This document shows, one piece after another, positions 34,610 to 46,300 of a stretch of DNA of 64,000 bases. Within the stretch, counting starts at the first letter, position 1. Each line of letters begins with the position of its first letter. The DNA comes from Lucinisca nassula (Eukaryota; Mollusca; Bivalvia; Lucinida; Lucinidae): NCBI GenBank assembly GCA_963580285.1, contig OY757011.1, positions 100,284,316-100,348,315 on the forward strand, written 5' to 3'. The position numbers were made by a program, and so were the translations under genes. The notes below the pieces were generated by a model. The model worked only from the letters and a program-made list of their open reading frames with translations. It did not search any database and was not told the DNA's origin.

Positions 34610-34860
34610 GCTGATCCCATTTGAAACAGGGGTTCACTCATAAAGGAAAGAATCTGCTCCTCAAGAGCGATTTTTTTTTTCTTTTAAGAGTAGAACCCTA
34701 TTGAACCCTAATGTTTCCATTCCAATCCAATTTAATGTGTCATTGTATGTAAATACCATATGCATATGAAGTGAATGATCAGAAATAAATATGTTTAAAC
34801 CAGCCCTATTGGTAGGGGAGATAAAGTAGAAGTTGCCTCCCCTAGAAGGTGTATCCACTA
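34610..34860. repeat. Hairpin repeat directly upstream of the GPCR
   Basis: aaagaatctgctcctcaaga with a decayed second arm, then agttgcctcccctagaaggt. It ends about 25 bases before the GPCR start codon. Confidence 0.6.
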
Positions 34861-34882
34861 CTGTTAAAACAGACTGATTGAC

Positions 34883-35863
34883 ATGATGTATACACCAGTG
34901 GTCGTGTATCTTAACACATCCAATGAAACTCAACGTTTTCCGGAAGTCAACGTAGAAGCATACTCGATTAAATCCCTTGAAATCTTAAGAACAGCACTCG
35001 CTTGTTCCGGTTTAATTCTGAACGCTTTGACAATCGTTCTGTTGAACAGGATTAGGCATGGCCTACGACCACATATGCGTCTTATCTTGTGTTTGAACAT
35101 TACTGATTTTCTCCTATCAGTGGAGGTTATTATATTCATCGCAATAGAGAATGGACCATCAGAATTTGAACATTGTGTTAAATTCATTTTGAAATCTATT
35201 GAAACTGTCAGTGTTCTGGTAATACTATTTATATTATTATTAATCGCCGTGGACCAGTGTATAGCAACAGTCCGGCCAATTCGGTATCACCAAATCGTGA
35301 CGGTGAGACGGACAAATTTTGCCCTTGTATCAGTATGGATTGTCGCAAGTTTAGTTGTTGTGGTTGGAACAATTCTGTCGACACACCACAAAGACAAAAT
35401 ACATGAAACAAACATGTATAGTTGTTTCCAGGTCAAACGGCAATTTACAATTTTAATTAACGCAGTGATTTGTATAACAGCATTTCCTGTCTTCGTAGGG
35501 ATTTACTTTATCATTTACAAAAACATTCGGAAGTTGCGCGGAAGAGACTCACTGAGAGGCAGACAGATGTCTACAAAGAAAGCGACTGTAACAACTCTGA
35601 TTCTTGTTTCTCCGTTTATCATTGTGTACTTTCCAGTTTCTACTTATATACTTGCGGTGATTATTTTCGAGTTCACAACAGACTGGCCATTTTGGGATAT
35701 ATTCATGGTTTTAGTGGCCCTACATACCAACAGTGATCCCGTTGTTTGTGCCATTCGTTTCAGGGATATAAAGGAAGGTTATAAGGCAATGTGTTGCCAC
35801 CGAAGACTAACTCACCAGGCACATGACGTCGAATTAACATCGTTGCATCGACGTAGAATATAA
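34883..35863 (+). CDS. Rhodopsin-like (class A) G protein-coupled receptor, intronless
   Basis: One uninterrupted 326-residue ORF with seven hydrophobic helices at about residues 35-57, 66-88, 100-122, 146-166, 188-212, 233-260 and 268-292. N11 and N14 are N-glycosylation sites in the N-terminal tail. TM2 carries LNITD (Asp75). C98 and C181 are placed for the usual extracellular disulfide. The DRY box is DQC (124-126), the TM6 proline is kept (FIIVYFP), and the TM7 motif is NSDPVVCAIR without the Tyr of NPxxY. A CC pair at 304-305 could be lipidated. It would be a plasma-membrane receptor signalling through G proteins; the ligand is unknown. The start is the first of two adjacent ATGs. Intronless class A receptors of this size are often members of expanded families in molluscs. 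No frameshift or stop is seen. Confidence 0.93.
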   Translation: MMYTPVVVYLNTSNETQRFPEVNVEAYSIKSLEILRTALACSGLILNALTIVLLNRIRHGLRPHMRLILCLNITDFLLSVEVIIFIAIENGPSEFEHCVKFILKSIETVSVLVILFILLLIAVDQCIATVRPIRYHQIVTVRRTNFALVSVWIVASLVVVVGTILSTHHKDKIHETNMYSCFQVKRQFTILINAVICITAFPVFVGIYFIIYKNIRKLRGRDSLRGRQMSTKKATVTTLILVSPFIIVYFPVSTYILAVIIFEFTTDWPFWDIFMVLVALHTNSDPVVCAIRFRDIKEGYKAMCCHRRLTHQAHDVELTSLHRRRI

Positions 35864-36006
35864 GTTTTATGCCTCCTAGGAATGAGTCTTTGTCACATTT
35901 GGAATTCGACCGTGATTGCACGAATAATCAATTCAAAGGCTTGTGAAAGTCATATACGAGGGATTATCGAAATCTTTGGCAAATTACACGTTTTCTGCGA
36001 GATATT

Positions 36007-36012
36007 AATAAA
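36007..36012 (+). terminator. Polyadenylation signal of the GPCR gene
   Basis: AATAAA lies about 145 bases after the GPCR stop codon on the same strand. It is a plausible 3' end before a MITE begins near 36100. Confidence 0.5.
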
Positions 36013-36104
36013 AGCTGATCATTTCTTTGTCTAGTTACCTTCACAATACTCCCCTTTAACCAGAATACACCGTTTCAGACTTTATATTCATTTTTTACCA
36101 CGTT

Positions 36105-36250
36105 ACCAAGTCCCCTCTAAACCCCACTTTATATAAAGAAAACTGGGGATTACGGGGTATTCATTAATTTTCTTATTTCTGCTCCAAGACATAGGTTGTG
36201 ACGGTTCTAATGAGCACCCGCAACCTATGTTTCGAGTATCAATAAGGAAA
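36105..36250. mobile_element. Palindromic MITE, type B, half
   Basis: Starts ccaagtcccctctaaacccc and carries only the GGTTCTAATGAG half of the core. It is cut by the start of the Helentron-like element. Confidence 0.6.
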
Positions 36251-36368
36251 ATACTAGAATTTGTTTTTCTACAAAAACACAGATGTCTCCCCCGTTTTTG
36301 ACTGCTAAGTATAACCTTGACATTGGCGGTATTGAGCTGGGTCTTGTGTGCAACACATCATCTAATGA

Positions 36369-36697
36369 CTGGCCCCGATAGCTCAGTTGGTAGAGTGTCC
36401 GCGCCGGGGAACGGGGGGTCTCGGGTTCGATCCCGGGCCGCGACATACCAAAGTCGTTAAAAATCGTACTAGCTGCTCCTTGCTTGGAACTCAGATTTAC
36501 GGGGTAGAGCTAGGACTGGTCGATCCAGTGTCAGGATAATGTGACTGGGTGTGGTATCATGTAATGTGTCTGGGACATGATACTTCAGTGAGGCAGCACT
36601 ATAAAAGTGAGCATTGAGCTCCCTGTCGCAACCAGACACCGGCGTGATATGACTGAAAAATTGTTGAAAGCGACGTTAAACCGGAATTCACACACAC
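36369..36697 (+). mobile_element. SINE A (tRNA-derived), full length
   Basis: Same head, body and tail as the 17.1-kb copy. Target duplication ACATCATCTAATGA at 36355-36368 and 36698-36711. It is inserted into the first unit of a Helentron-like tandem array, so it is younger than that array. Confidence 0.87.
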
Positions 36698-36849
36698 ACA
36701 TCATCTAATGAAGATGAACATTTCTGCATAGTAACTTTAAAAAATGTTCATAGAAAAATAAAAAAGTTATTGGCCGTAAACAAAAAAAGCACTTTTTTAC
36801 CTTTGACCTCTAAGTATGGCCTTGACCTTTGAGGTACAACACATCGTCT

Positions 36850-38335
36850 CATCGTCTCAGCTAATTTTCCATGAGGAATCCATATATGAAATTTCAAAAC
36901 CCTAGCATACACGGTTCTAAAGTTATGCTATGCATCACTTTTAGCATACATTACAATGGGCACAAATTACCAAAATGACAAAGGGCCATAACTCACAAAG
37001 TATTTTTCGGAATTTTGTCATAAGTTAATCAGTTCATCTACTCATCACAACCAATCTATTCACCAACTTTCAAGGCTCTAGCTCCAATAGTTTTTGAGAT
37101 ATCTTGCTGACAAGATTTTATTAAAAAAATTTCAAAGGGCAATAACTCTTGAAAGGGGCATAATCAAGACGAGAAAAAAAATACGCGTCAGCTAATTTTC
37201 CATGATGAATCCATATATGAAATTTCAAAACCCTAGCATACACGGTTCTAAAGTTATGCTATGCATCACTTTTAGCATACATTACAATGGGCACTCAGAT
37301 TACCTAAATGACAAAGGGCCATAACTCACAAAGTATTTTTCGGAATTCTGTCAAAAGTTAATCAGTTCATATACTCATCACCACCATTATACTCAACAAC
37401 TTTCAAGGCTCTAGCTCCAATAGTGTTTGAGATATTTTGCTGACAAGATTTCATAAAAAAAAATTCAAAGGGCAATAACTCTTGAAAGGGGCATAATCCG
37501 GACGAGAAAAAAATACGCGTCAGCTAATTTTCCATGAGGAATCCATATATGAAATTTCAAAACCCTAGCATACACGGTTCTAAAGTTATGCTATGCATCA
37601 CTTTTAGCGTACATCACAATGGGCACAAATTACCAAAATGACAAAGGGCCATAACTCACAAAGTATTTTTCAGAATTTTGTCATAAGTTAATCAGTTCAT
37701 CTACTCATCACAACCAATCTATTCACCAACTGTCAAGGCTCTAGCTCCAATAGTTTTTGAGATATCTTGCTGACAAGATTTTATTAAAAAAAATTCAAAG
37801 GGCAATAACTCTTGAAAGGGGCATAATCGGGACGAGAAAAAAAATACTTGTCAGCTAATTTTCCATGCGGAATCCATATATGAATTTTCAAAACCCTAGC
37901 ATACATGGTTCTTAAGTTATGCTATGCATCACTTTTAGCATACATCACAATGGGCACAAATTACCAAAATTACAAAGGGCCATAACTCACAAAGTACTTT
38001 TCGGAATTTTGTCAAAAGTTAATCTGTTCATCTACTCATCAACACCAATATATTCACCAACTTTCAAGGCTCTAGCTCCAATAGTTTTTGAGATATCTTG
38101 CTGACAAGATTTTATTAAAAAAATTCAAAGGGCAATAACTCTTGAAGGGGGCATAATCCGGACGAAAAAAAATACGGGTCAGCTAATTTTCTATGAGGAA
38201 TCAATATATGAAATTTCAAAAAACCTAGCATACACAGTTCTTTGGTTATGCTATGCATCAAAAGCGTAACGGACGGGCGATCGAACCAAAACTAATATGC
38301 CCCTCCAACTTTTTCAAAGTTGGGGGCATAATAAG
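36850..38335. repeat. 330-bp tandem repeat nested in the larger element
   Basis: Four-plus units, each with cagctaattttccatgagga, ttatgctatgcatcactttt and caaagggcaataactcttga. It ends with a foldback atgcccctccaac / gttgggggcat. The left boundary is not clean. Confidence 0.7.
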
Positions 38336-39599
38336 AAAGTTATTGACAGAACACTAACAAAAAAAGGCTCTTTTTTTACCTTTAACCTCTATGTATGACC
38401 TTGACCTTTCAGGTACCAAACTGGGTCATGCGTGCAACACATCATCTCATGGTGGTTAACATTTCTGCCTAGCAATTTCAAAATCCATCTAAAAATAAGA
38501 AAGTTATTGACCAAACACGAAAAAATGCCCCTTTTTTACCTTTGACCTCTATGTATGACATTGACATTTTAGGTACCAAACTGAATCATGCATGCAACAC
38601 ATCGTCCCATGATAGTTAACATGTTTGCCAAGTAACTTCAAATTCTATTTAAAAATAAGCAAGTTATTGACAAAACCCGAAAAAAGGCCCCTTTTTTACC
38701 TTTGACCTCTAAGTGTGACCTTGACCTTTGAGGTACCAACCTGGGTCATGCACGCAACACATCGCCTTATATTGGTTAACATTTTTGCCAAGTGATTTCA
38801 AAATCCATCTCAAAATAAGAAAGTTATTGACCAAATACGAAAAAAAGGCCCCTTTTTGACCTTTGACCTATAAGTATGACCTTGACCTTTGAGGTACCGA
38901 CCTGCCTCATACGCACCACACATTGTCTTATGGTTATTAATAATTATGACAAGTAATTTTAAAATCCATCTCAAAATAAGAAAGTTATTGACCAAATACG
39001 AAAAAAGGCCCCTTTTTTTTACCTTTGACCTCTAAGTATGACCTTGACCTTTGAGGTACAGACCTGCCTCATGCGCACCACACATTGTCTTATAGTTGTT
39101 AATATTTCTGCCAAGTAATTTTATAATCCATCAAAAAATAAGAAAGTTATTGACCGGACACGATTTGCCCATACATATATACATACCAACAAACTTCTAA
39201 GGGAGATAATTCAAAAAGTATAAATGCGAGAGTTATAGTTCTTGCGCACTGCACGTCGTCTAATGCTGATTAATATTTATACGAAGTTTCGTGAAGATAG
39301 CTCTAACGGTTTTCAAGTTACAGAGCGGACACGAATGTGTGACAGACGGACAGACGGACAGACAGACAGACGGACAGACAGACGCCCGGGGGAAAACAAT
39401 ATGTCTCTCCGAAAAAAAAATTTTCGGGGGAGACATAATTACAAAGTTTCGTCGGAAAAAAATATGTATTTTGAAGGTGTGAAAAAATGCAATATTCCAC
39501 ACGGACGTGTTATCGTAATGTGGTATTTTGTTTGTATTGTATTCAGAACCACATTCAAAAAGAAGCTACCAGGCACACCCCTCCCTTTTGGAACATCAA

Positions 39600-40020
39600 T
39601 TTGCATGGTTGTACCAGAATGTCTGAAGAAAATGGCCCATAGAAAGAAATCAATCCTTTTGCTGTTAGTGTTCTTGTAGCAATAGTTGGCTTGTGGCATG
39701 TAACATCAACTTGTTGATTGGGCTCACAAAATAGATCCATGTCTCATCAACAGCTATGAGACTATCAATCACCTTTTTTCTGGTTCTGATATTTTGGGTG
39801 CTACTTTAGCAGTTGTTGTGCCATTTGCATCTTCGTTCATTTCTGCTAATCAGTGAGCAGCTGAGGGATCCATCTTCATTACCTTTATAATTTTCTTCAC
39901 AATGAAGTGGACAGATGCTAAACCAAAGTTTGTCATTTGTTTCAGGTGCCTGGCACTGAAACGCGCATCTTACGAGTTCAATAATGGACTTGATCTTATA
40001 AATGTTAGATTTGTAACTGC
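39600..40020 (-). pseudogene. Possible mariner-type transposase relic
   Basis: Minus-strand fragments spread over three frames include IAVDETWIYF (near 39740-39775), resembling the DE-S/T-WI catalytic block of mariner transposases, followed by TAKGLISFYGPFSSDILVQ in another frame and preceded by an AKVAPKISEP stretch. Stops and shifts are frequent. No TIRs were identified. Family call is tentative. Confidence 0.4.
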
Positions 40021-40289
40021 AGATCTGGGTCTTTCCGAATAAGGGGCATTTTTAACCGATCCCTGACCGAAACTGAATTTTGAAAACCACCAGTAAATTG
40101 TGGTATTTGTGTATCCTCATAAATAACATATTTTATCTTGGTTACTTTTGTCTGTTTCACATTCATACAGAATATAAATTGTTAAATTACCGAAGTTTGT
40201 GAAATGTAAAATGTCAACCTTGTAGACTGTGGAAAGTTGGAAGAATAATCTTTCCACTGGCAGAATATTTTATTGCACTTTGTGATGAG

Positions 40290-40672
40290 ATCCTAGTTTT
40301 GACCCCATTGAACCCCACTTTTACATAGTAAAAGTGGGATTTACAGGGCTAAACCTTGTTTTACTTATTTCTGCTGTAAAATATAGATTGTAGGTACTCG
40401 TTAGAACCGCCTCGATGATGCGGTTCTAACGTATACCCACAATCTATATTTTGAGCAAAAATATGAAAATTTCACAATATTTCACCTTAAATGTTTCATT
40501 TTTACGGTGTAATGCGAAAACACGCCTATACAAAAACATTGTAAATTTTACTGCCAAAAACATAATTTTAAGATGAAAAATTGTATTATTTTTCTTATTT
40601 CTGCTCAAAATATAGATTGCGGGTACACGTTAGAGCCGCCTCGTCTGGTGTGTTATCGTAACGGTACTGTAG
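40290..40672. mobile_element. Palindromic MITE pair, one an A/B chimera
   Basis: The first copy (to about 40525) is type A. The second (40505-40672) starts with type A end cgaaaacacgcctatac but stops, just after the half-core, in ggtgtgttatcgtaacgg, the type B end. Confidence 0.65.
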
Positions 40673-40674
40673 TT

Positions 40675-41173
40675 CATTCGGTTCCCATCGAGTATCCGTA
40701 ACCTTATATGTTTTCAAGTAGAAATATGTTAGAAACCTTTCACCTTTGGAAACCACCTTGTTCTTGGTATAAGATGGGATTTTCACGTTCTAGTAAATGT
40801 GTTAACGTGCCTTTTTGGCTTAGTGCCATATTCTGTAAAGTGGTCTTAAGACCAAGTTATTTGTTAATCGACACAAAATACAAAACACAGTAGCTTTACG
40901 CATTGATGTCCACGCGATTATCTTTGATTTCTACGAAATCCGGGTAACGGTTATTTATAGCCATGCTAATCTTATCGTTGTGAAATTTAGAGCGTTGTGT
41001 AAGGAGATATACCTGTAGAATCAATCTGGGCACACTTCATGTGTTGGATTTTGCAGTGTAGCCCCAGATCAGACGCCCAGAAAGGGTTAAACGAAATAGT
41101 CTAAGTCTCCGTTCAGGACCATTTTCTCAGCCTACGCATAGTTCACCAGTGCTGTCAGTGCTTATATTATATT

Positions 41174-41204
<31 letters not shown>

Positions 41205-42155
41205 AAGAAGAAGAAGAAGAAGAAGAAGAAACAAAGCAGAAAAACTGGGAACAAACAATTGAAGCGCTACCTTTTAAGTGGAAATGACATATTTTCAGGG
41301 GTGATTACTTTGTTACAATATCTTGTTTCCCATACTTTAAAACAAAAGTATTTTTCTCCTGAGAAGTGTCCAAAAATGTGCCCATAAACTTCTAAAAAGA
41401 CAATGACAGTACTGATGCATCGAATGTGTCTTGAATGTAGGCTGAGACAATGGTCCTGAACTACTTACACTGTTTTGTCTAACCAATTCAATACCTGAAC
41501 TTACGACCCAATAAAATAAACCTGGCACCCCGAATGTTAATACAGGGCCTGTCTTATATGCTATTGGACAATAAATGATTATTGACCAAATTTGCGAGGG
41601 GGGTAACTTTTTGGCCAATGATTGTCATATCTAGTGAAATATAATAATTTGAACTGTCTGACTATACCACTACTTTAAGGCATTTTTGCAGAAACGCGCC
41701 TAATGATCATCAGAAAAAGTCTCTTGCATTATATATCATCACTAGAGCTGGCTAATCGGAGCTGAAAAGATAATCGATTATCAGTCCTGTCATTGCGATC
41801 GATAATCGATTAGTAATCCCTACGGTTTTTGTCATAATGTTACCTTTCTGTCTGGCTTTCTGTCTGAGCATGACTCTTACCATATGTTGCACTTCACCAC
41901 ATGTATATTTGAACAGACAGGCCTGAGCAAACATTGTAGACCCAGATGAGACGCCGCATAATGCATACAATGCGATTTAAGCGCGGACATTGTTCAAAAT
42001 GCGACAAAAATAATTTCATGGATATGCCAAAAGCATATACATAACTTCAGGCCATGACAAAACACCTGCAAAGCTTCCAAAGCACCCTCCACTAGTGTAA
42101 GAGGAGTTGCCCATACAAGGTAAACGCACAATGCTATTTTAACTCGAAAAATGAA
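40675..42155. other. Interval without recognised gene
   Basis: Contains the AAG microsatellite, partial TTAA-type hairpin words near 41045 and 41937, and a small gataatcgattatc palindrome pair at 41767-41812. Nothing else supported. Confidence 0.5.
41176..41230. repeat. (AAG)n microsatellite
   Basis: About 18 uninterrupted AAG units. Confidence 0.92.
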
Positions 42156-43198
42156 TAATAGAAGTGGAGGTATTGATCAGAAGTCGATACAATTATTAAC
42201 CCACAACTCTCATCAGAGACACCAAAGGGAAAGAAAAACAAACATGAAACAACAGACCCTAGTGGAAACATCAATAGTCTAAAGCCAAAAGGACAGTTAC
42301 TTTCCCATAAAATGGCCAATTGGCTATCCAAAACTAAATAATATAAGCGACACAAACACCCAAAGACAAACCATAACAAAAATAAACCGGGACAGAAGAA
42401 CCGCATTGGAACGGTCAGTGAAACGAATTCCACAGGGGGATTAAAAACGCGAGACAAGGGAGAAAACTATTTTATGACTATACATAAAGAAGGACCATCA
42501 CGAAATAATAATTGCAAAGTTTCAAAACGATTGGTCCACAACTGTACGTGGAGTTGCGCACACAAGGTACATACTATAAAAAACAGAATAACTGAATTAC
42601 TTGATCAAGGACAGCCAAAAAATAACCCCTCGCGAAAGGAAGGTGAATAAACACGAGCCAGAGACTGACAAACGCATATATAGGCAGTCGAAATAAGCAA
42701 CTTCCTGCACTTGCAATGAAGGAAGTTATTTGAGTTTATATCTTTGATAGTGCTTCTATGAACGATATAACACTGGCCGTAAGTTTATTAAACGTTGTGT
42801 AACAATAGAATATATTTTATTTTCACACGTCATTAATACCACCACTGTTGCGGAGCTGTGCTTAACACGTATGTATAACGGAAACTTAATAAATTAAGTG
42901 TTCAACGAAGTAATCCTTTGAAGCAAGTACGGCAATACAGAACTGTAAATGTGGAGTGAACTAGTTTTTGTTCTGGGCCAGATCGGCTAATTAGGCCCCA
43001 TCAGTGACCATCGAATATTAACGAAATTTAGCAATGGAATTAACGATGTCAAAGGACTATAAAATATAACCCTTACGACCGCAAAACAGTCCTTTAACAC
43101 CAGCTGTGGTCAAGTTATATGATCTACAAAAAGGTAAGTCTTAGAAAGCAAGGTCTAATACCAAATAAATAAATCAAGTAATGGTAAAAAATAGAATA

Positions 43199-43204
43199 TT
43201 TATT
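43199..43204 (-). terminator. Polyadenylation signal of the serine protease gene
   Basis: AATAAA on the minus strand begins two bases past the TGA stop, implying a very short 3' UTR. Confidence 0.5.
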
Positions 43205-43206
43205 CT

Positions 43207-43340
43207 TCATCCAAATAAACGACTTTGACTTGGATCACTTGTGGACATATGTGTTCTGATCCAGTCTCCATACTTAGAAACATCTGTGTATATCCCTGGC
43301 CACCGTGGTTTGGCACACTCGTATCCCCAGCTAATAACAC
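43207..43340 (-). CDS. Serine protease terminal exon
   Basis: 134 nt from the acceptor (ct at 43341-43342 on the + strand) to the stop TGA at 43207-43209. It encodes [20 protein letters not shown], then the terminal helix YGDWIRTHM and an [10 protein letters not shown] tail. Confidence 0.9.
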
Positions 43341-46300
43341 CTGCAAATATAAAACGAGCATAGCATTTCACGAATTTAGAAGTAAAAGTACATATTAGTA
43401 ATAACAAAAATATTAATAATAACAATAATATATTCAGAAGAAGAAGCGGAAGGACGGGAAGGTCCTACTTTAATAACTTTTCCTGGGTATGCGGAACTGA
43501 GGAGAGAAAGAGGCTGATAATGGTCGGGGCCAAATGGTAAGTACAGATTTAGTCGGTCAAACGGGCTATAAGCTGATGTCAGAAGAACATAAGAGCATGC
43601 GCATTTCATTGTATTATTTCACAGTGTTCGGCAAAAAAGCCATCCGATTACTAGGAGACAATAATATTCAAAATTTTCATTTTTGGGGAGTTTAATCGGC
43701 GGCTTTTTAGGTCGGAAATTTCGTAAAACGGAAGTTTCGATCGTAAACCCGACGATTTACCTCCAAATCTGACAATTTTAATATATCCCATTCTAACGCA
43801 CTCTTTTACTTGTTTTGTTTAAAAAATAATCTGAATGCCCAAAACGGCAGGAACCGTGAGCTGCGAAAACCCATATGCCAACCATTGAAAAGAAACTTTA
43901 CATGATGACGTTGGATTTCCGACAGTATATCGTAGAATATACGGTCGCAAATGCAATTAGATGTTGTGTTACACTCGCAAGTGCATTAGAATATGTTTCA
44001 TCTCTTCATTCGAGATGTATTAAATCAAAACAAAATCATATGTGCTGGCACAATTTACAATATTTCGTGCCTGTGACATATCGCATCACTTGAACGAAAC
44101 AGAAATGAAGGCAATGTTCAGGAATCGATACACTTACCCTCCATCTCCCGTCAAGACACCGAAGGAAAAAACAAAAACAAATTAACATATTAGATAGTTT
44201 ACATTTTTTAGACCCGCTCAATGAGGCAAGGTTCTAACAAGCGCACTATATCTATATTTGCAGCTGAAACGAAAAACATCACATTTTTTACACTTGAGAT
44301 TGGTCATTTCAAGAGACCAAATAAATCAATTTTAATTCAACTTGCGGATGTAGCGCGACAGTTGAGTGGATAACGTAAAATCTTTGCGACAGTATGTTCC
44401 GCGATATACTGTCGGAAATCCGTTTTTAGGGGTAACATTTGGTTTTACACAGCTCACGGAGTGGAAGTTTTCTATCTTCTTATACTGAGTCGGTCATATT
44501 TGGCCATTACCTCAGTTGGGTGCGTAGCTAAATTTAGAATTTAGCTGAAAAAAAAAAAAAAAAGAGAAGTCACTGGATGAGTCCTTAAAACTATTTACAA
44601 TCTGAATAACAGAGGTATACTAAAACGCATACCTCTGAGTCTCAATCTTACACTGTATGGGCTTTGAACTCCTCTGCAGTCTTAGCATTCACCACAGAAG
44701 AGGGAAGACTATTCCACTGGGGAATAGTCCTAGGGAAGAAGGAATTTTTCAGGGCATCACTGTAGGACTGGTACCTGTGATACTGTGAGTTGTTTACTTT
44801 TGATGCCCTTGTTCGAGTTGAAACTGTCACAGGGGTCAAGTATTTATCTTTATTAACGGCCACTGTACCTGAATGTATCTTATAGAAGAAGGTTAAAGTG
44901 GACTGCTCACGACGGGCCTCTAGGGAAGGCCATTCTAGCTCGTTAAGCATGTCACCGACGCTGCTTCTATTGCGCCATCGTCGACAGGTCCATCGAGCAG
45001 CCGTCATCTGCACCTTCTCCACCTGCTGAATCTGAGTTTTAACATAGGGATGCCAAATGGGTGATGCATATTCTAGCTGAGGGCGAACCAATGTTTTATA
45101 TGCAACATCCTTTGTCTGCCTAGGTGCAAAAGCCAAGTTTCGTCTAAGAAATCCTAAAGTCCCAGTTGCTTTTGATGTAATTTCTGAAATGTGTTGACCC
45201 CAATCAAGATCATCAGTGATGGTGATACCAAGATATTTGGCGGATTGAACCTGCTCCAAGATTTGCTGGTGTAGTTTATAGTCAAACTTAATTTGTTTGT
45301 CAGGAGGGTGTCGCGACACCCTCATTGAATGACATTTGGCCACATTGAACTTCATCTGCCAATCGGCCTCCCACTGTGCTAGTTGATTCAGGTCATCTTG
45401 TAGAATAAGACAGTCAGAAGAAGAATATATATTCCTATAAAGGACACAATCATCAGCAAACAAACGGACAGATGATCTGATGTTATCAGGGAGATCATTA
45501 ATGAATACCAAGAAAAGGACCGGTCCAAGGACCGAACCTTGGGGGACACCAGATAAAACAGGGACTGGGGCAGACGCTTGGCCATCAAGTACAACTTGTT
45601 GTGAGCGCCCTGAGAGCCATGAGCTAATCCACCTGTGTGTGGATCCTCTTATCCCATAGTAATCCAATTTATACAATAGCCTCCTGTGAGGTACCTTGTC
45701 AAAGGCCTTAGCGAAGTCCATGATAATCAAGTCAGTCTGTTTGTGTCCACGGTTTGTGGCCCCATCCAGATTGCTCACAATGTCATGGTAAAACTGAACT
45801 AATTGAGTTTCGCAAGACCTTTGACTTCGGAAACCATGTTGACAGTCAGCAAGAATGCTCTCTAAGTTTTGGGTCGGTGTTAAGCGCTGTCTAGCTTTCA
45901 GTGCATGGGCGTTTTATTGATTTGGCTTTAGAAGACAAGGGCCTGTTGGGCGTGTAGAAGGTAAGGGATGGGGGCCGATTTTAGTTGTTTTTATCTACTA
46001 TATCCTATATTTCCTTTTTCTATTGCCCTATCTCTTTGGAGACGGCTTGAGATGGACGGTTGCTTGAGGACTCGGTCGTTGACCGACTGGCTGTTGTCAG
46101 GTTTTCTTTTCACAGGGGCGACCTAAATAAACACTGCAAACCGCTTGGAGGGTCAAATAAAATGAATAAATACTTCAGGAAATGTTCGAATCAGAGCAAA
46201 ACCTATCCCAAACAGCAAAGGGATAAACGGACAAACACATCTTAACAACGACAAGCGGAGTTAGCATATATTTTCCGAACAGTTGGCAACTCATTTAATA

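Larger units (their letters stand above)
36265..39440 (-). mobile_element. Large Helentron-like tandem-array element, nested
   Basis: Inverted ends ATGTCTCCCCCG (36281-36292) and CGGGGGAGACAT (about 39424-39435), with a hairpin at each end. The interior has about six units of roughly 160 bp with acctttgacctctaagtatg (36720-36850 and 38330-39140). They are interrupted by a second array of about four 330-bp units (36850-38335) ending in the hairpin gcccctccaac...gttgggggc. A SINE A is inserted near its left end. Confidence 0.6.

Noticed and set aside
34930..35736. Minus-strand and alternative-frame ORFs over the GPCR
   Set aside because: Shadows of the intact receptor frame.
39242..39679. 145-codon ORF
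   Set aside because: Made of the gacagacgg tail of a tandem-array element and the reverse of a possible transposase relic.
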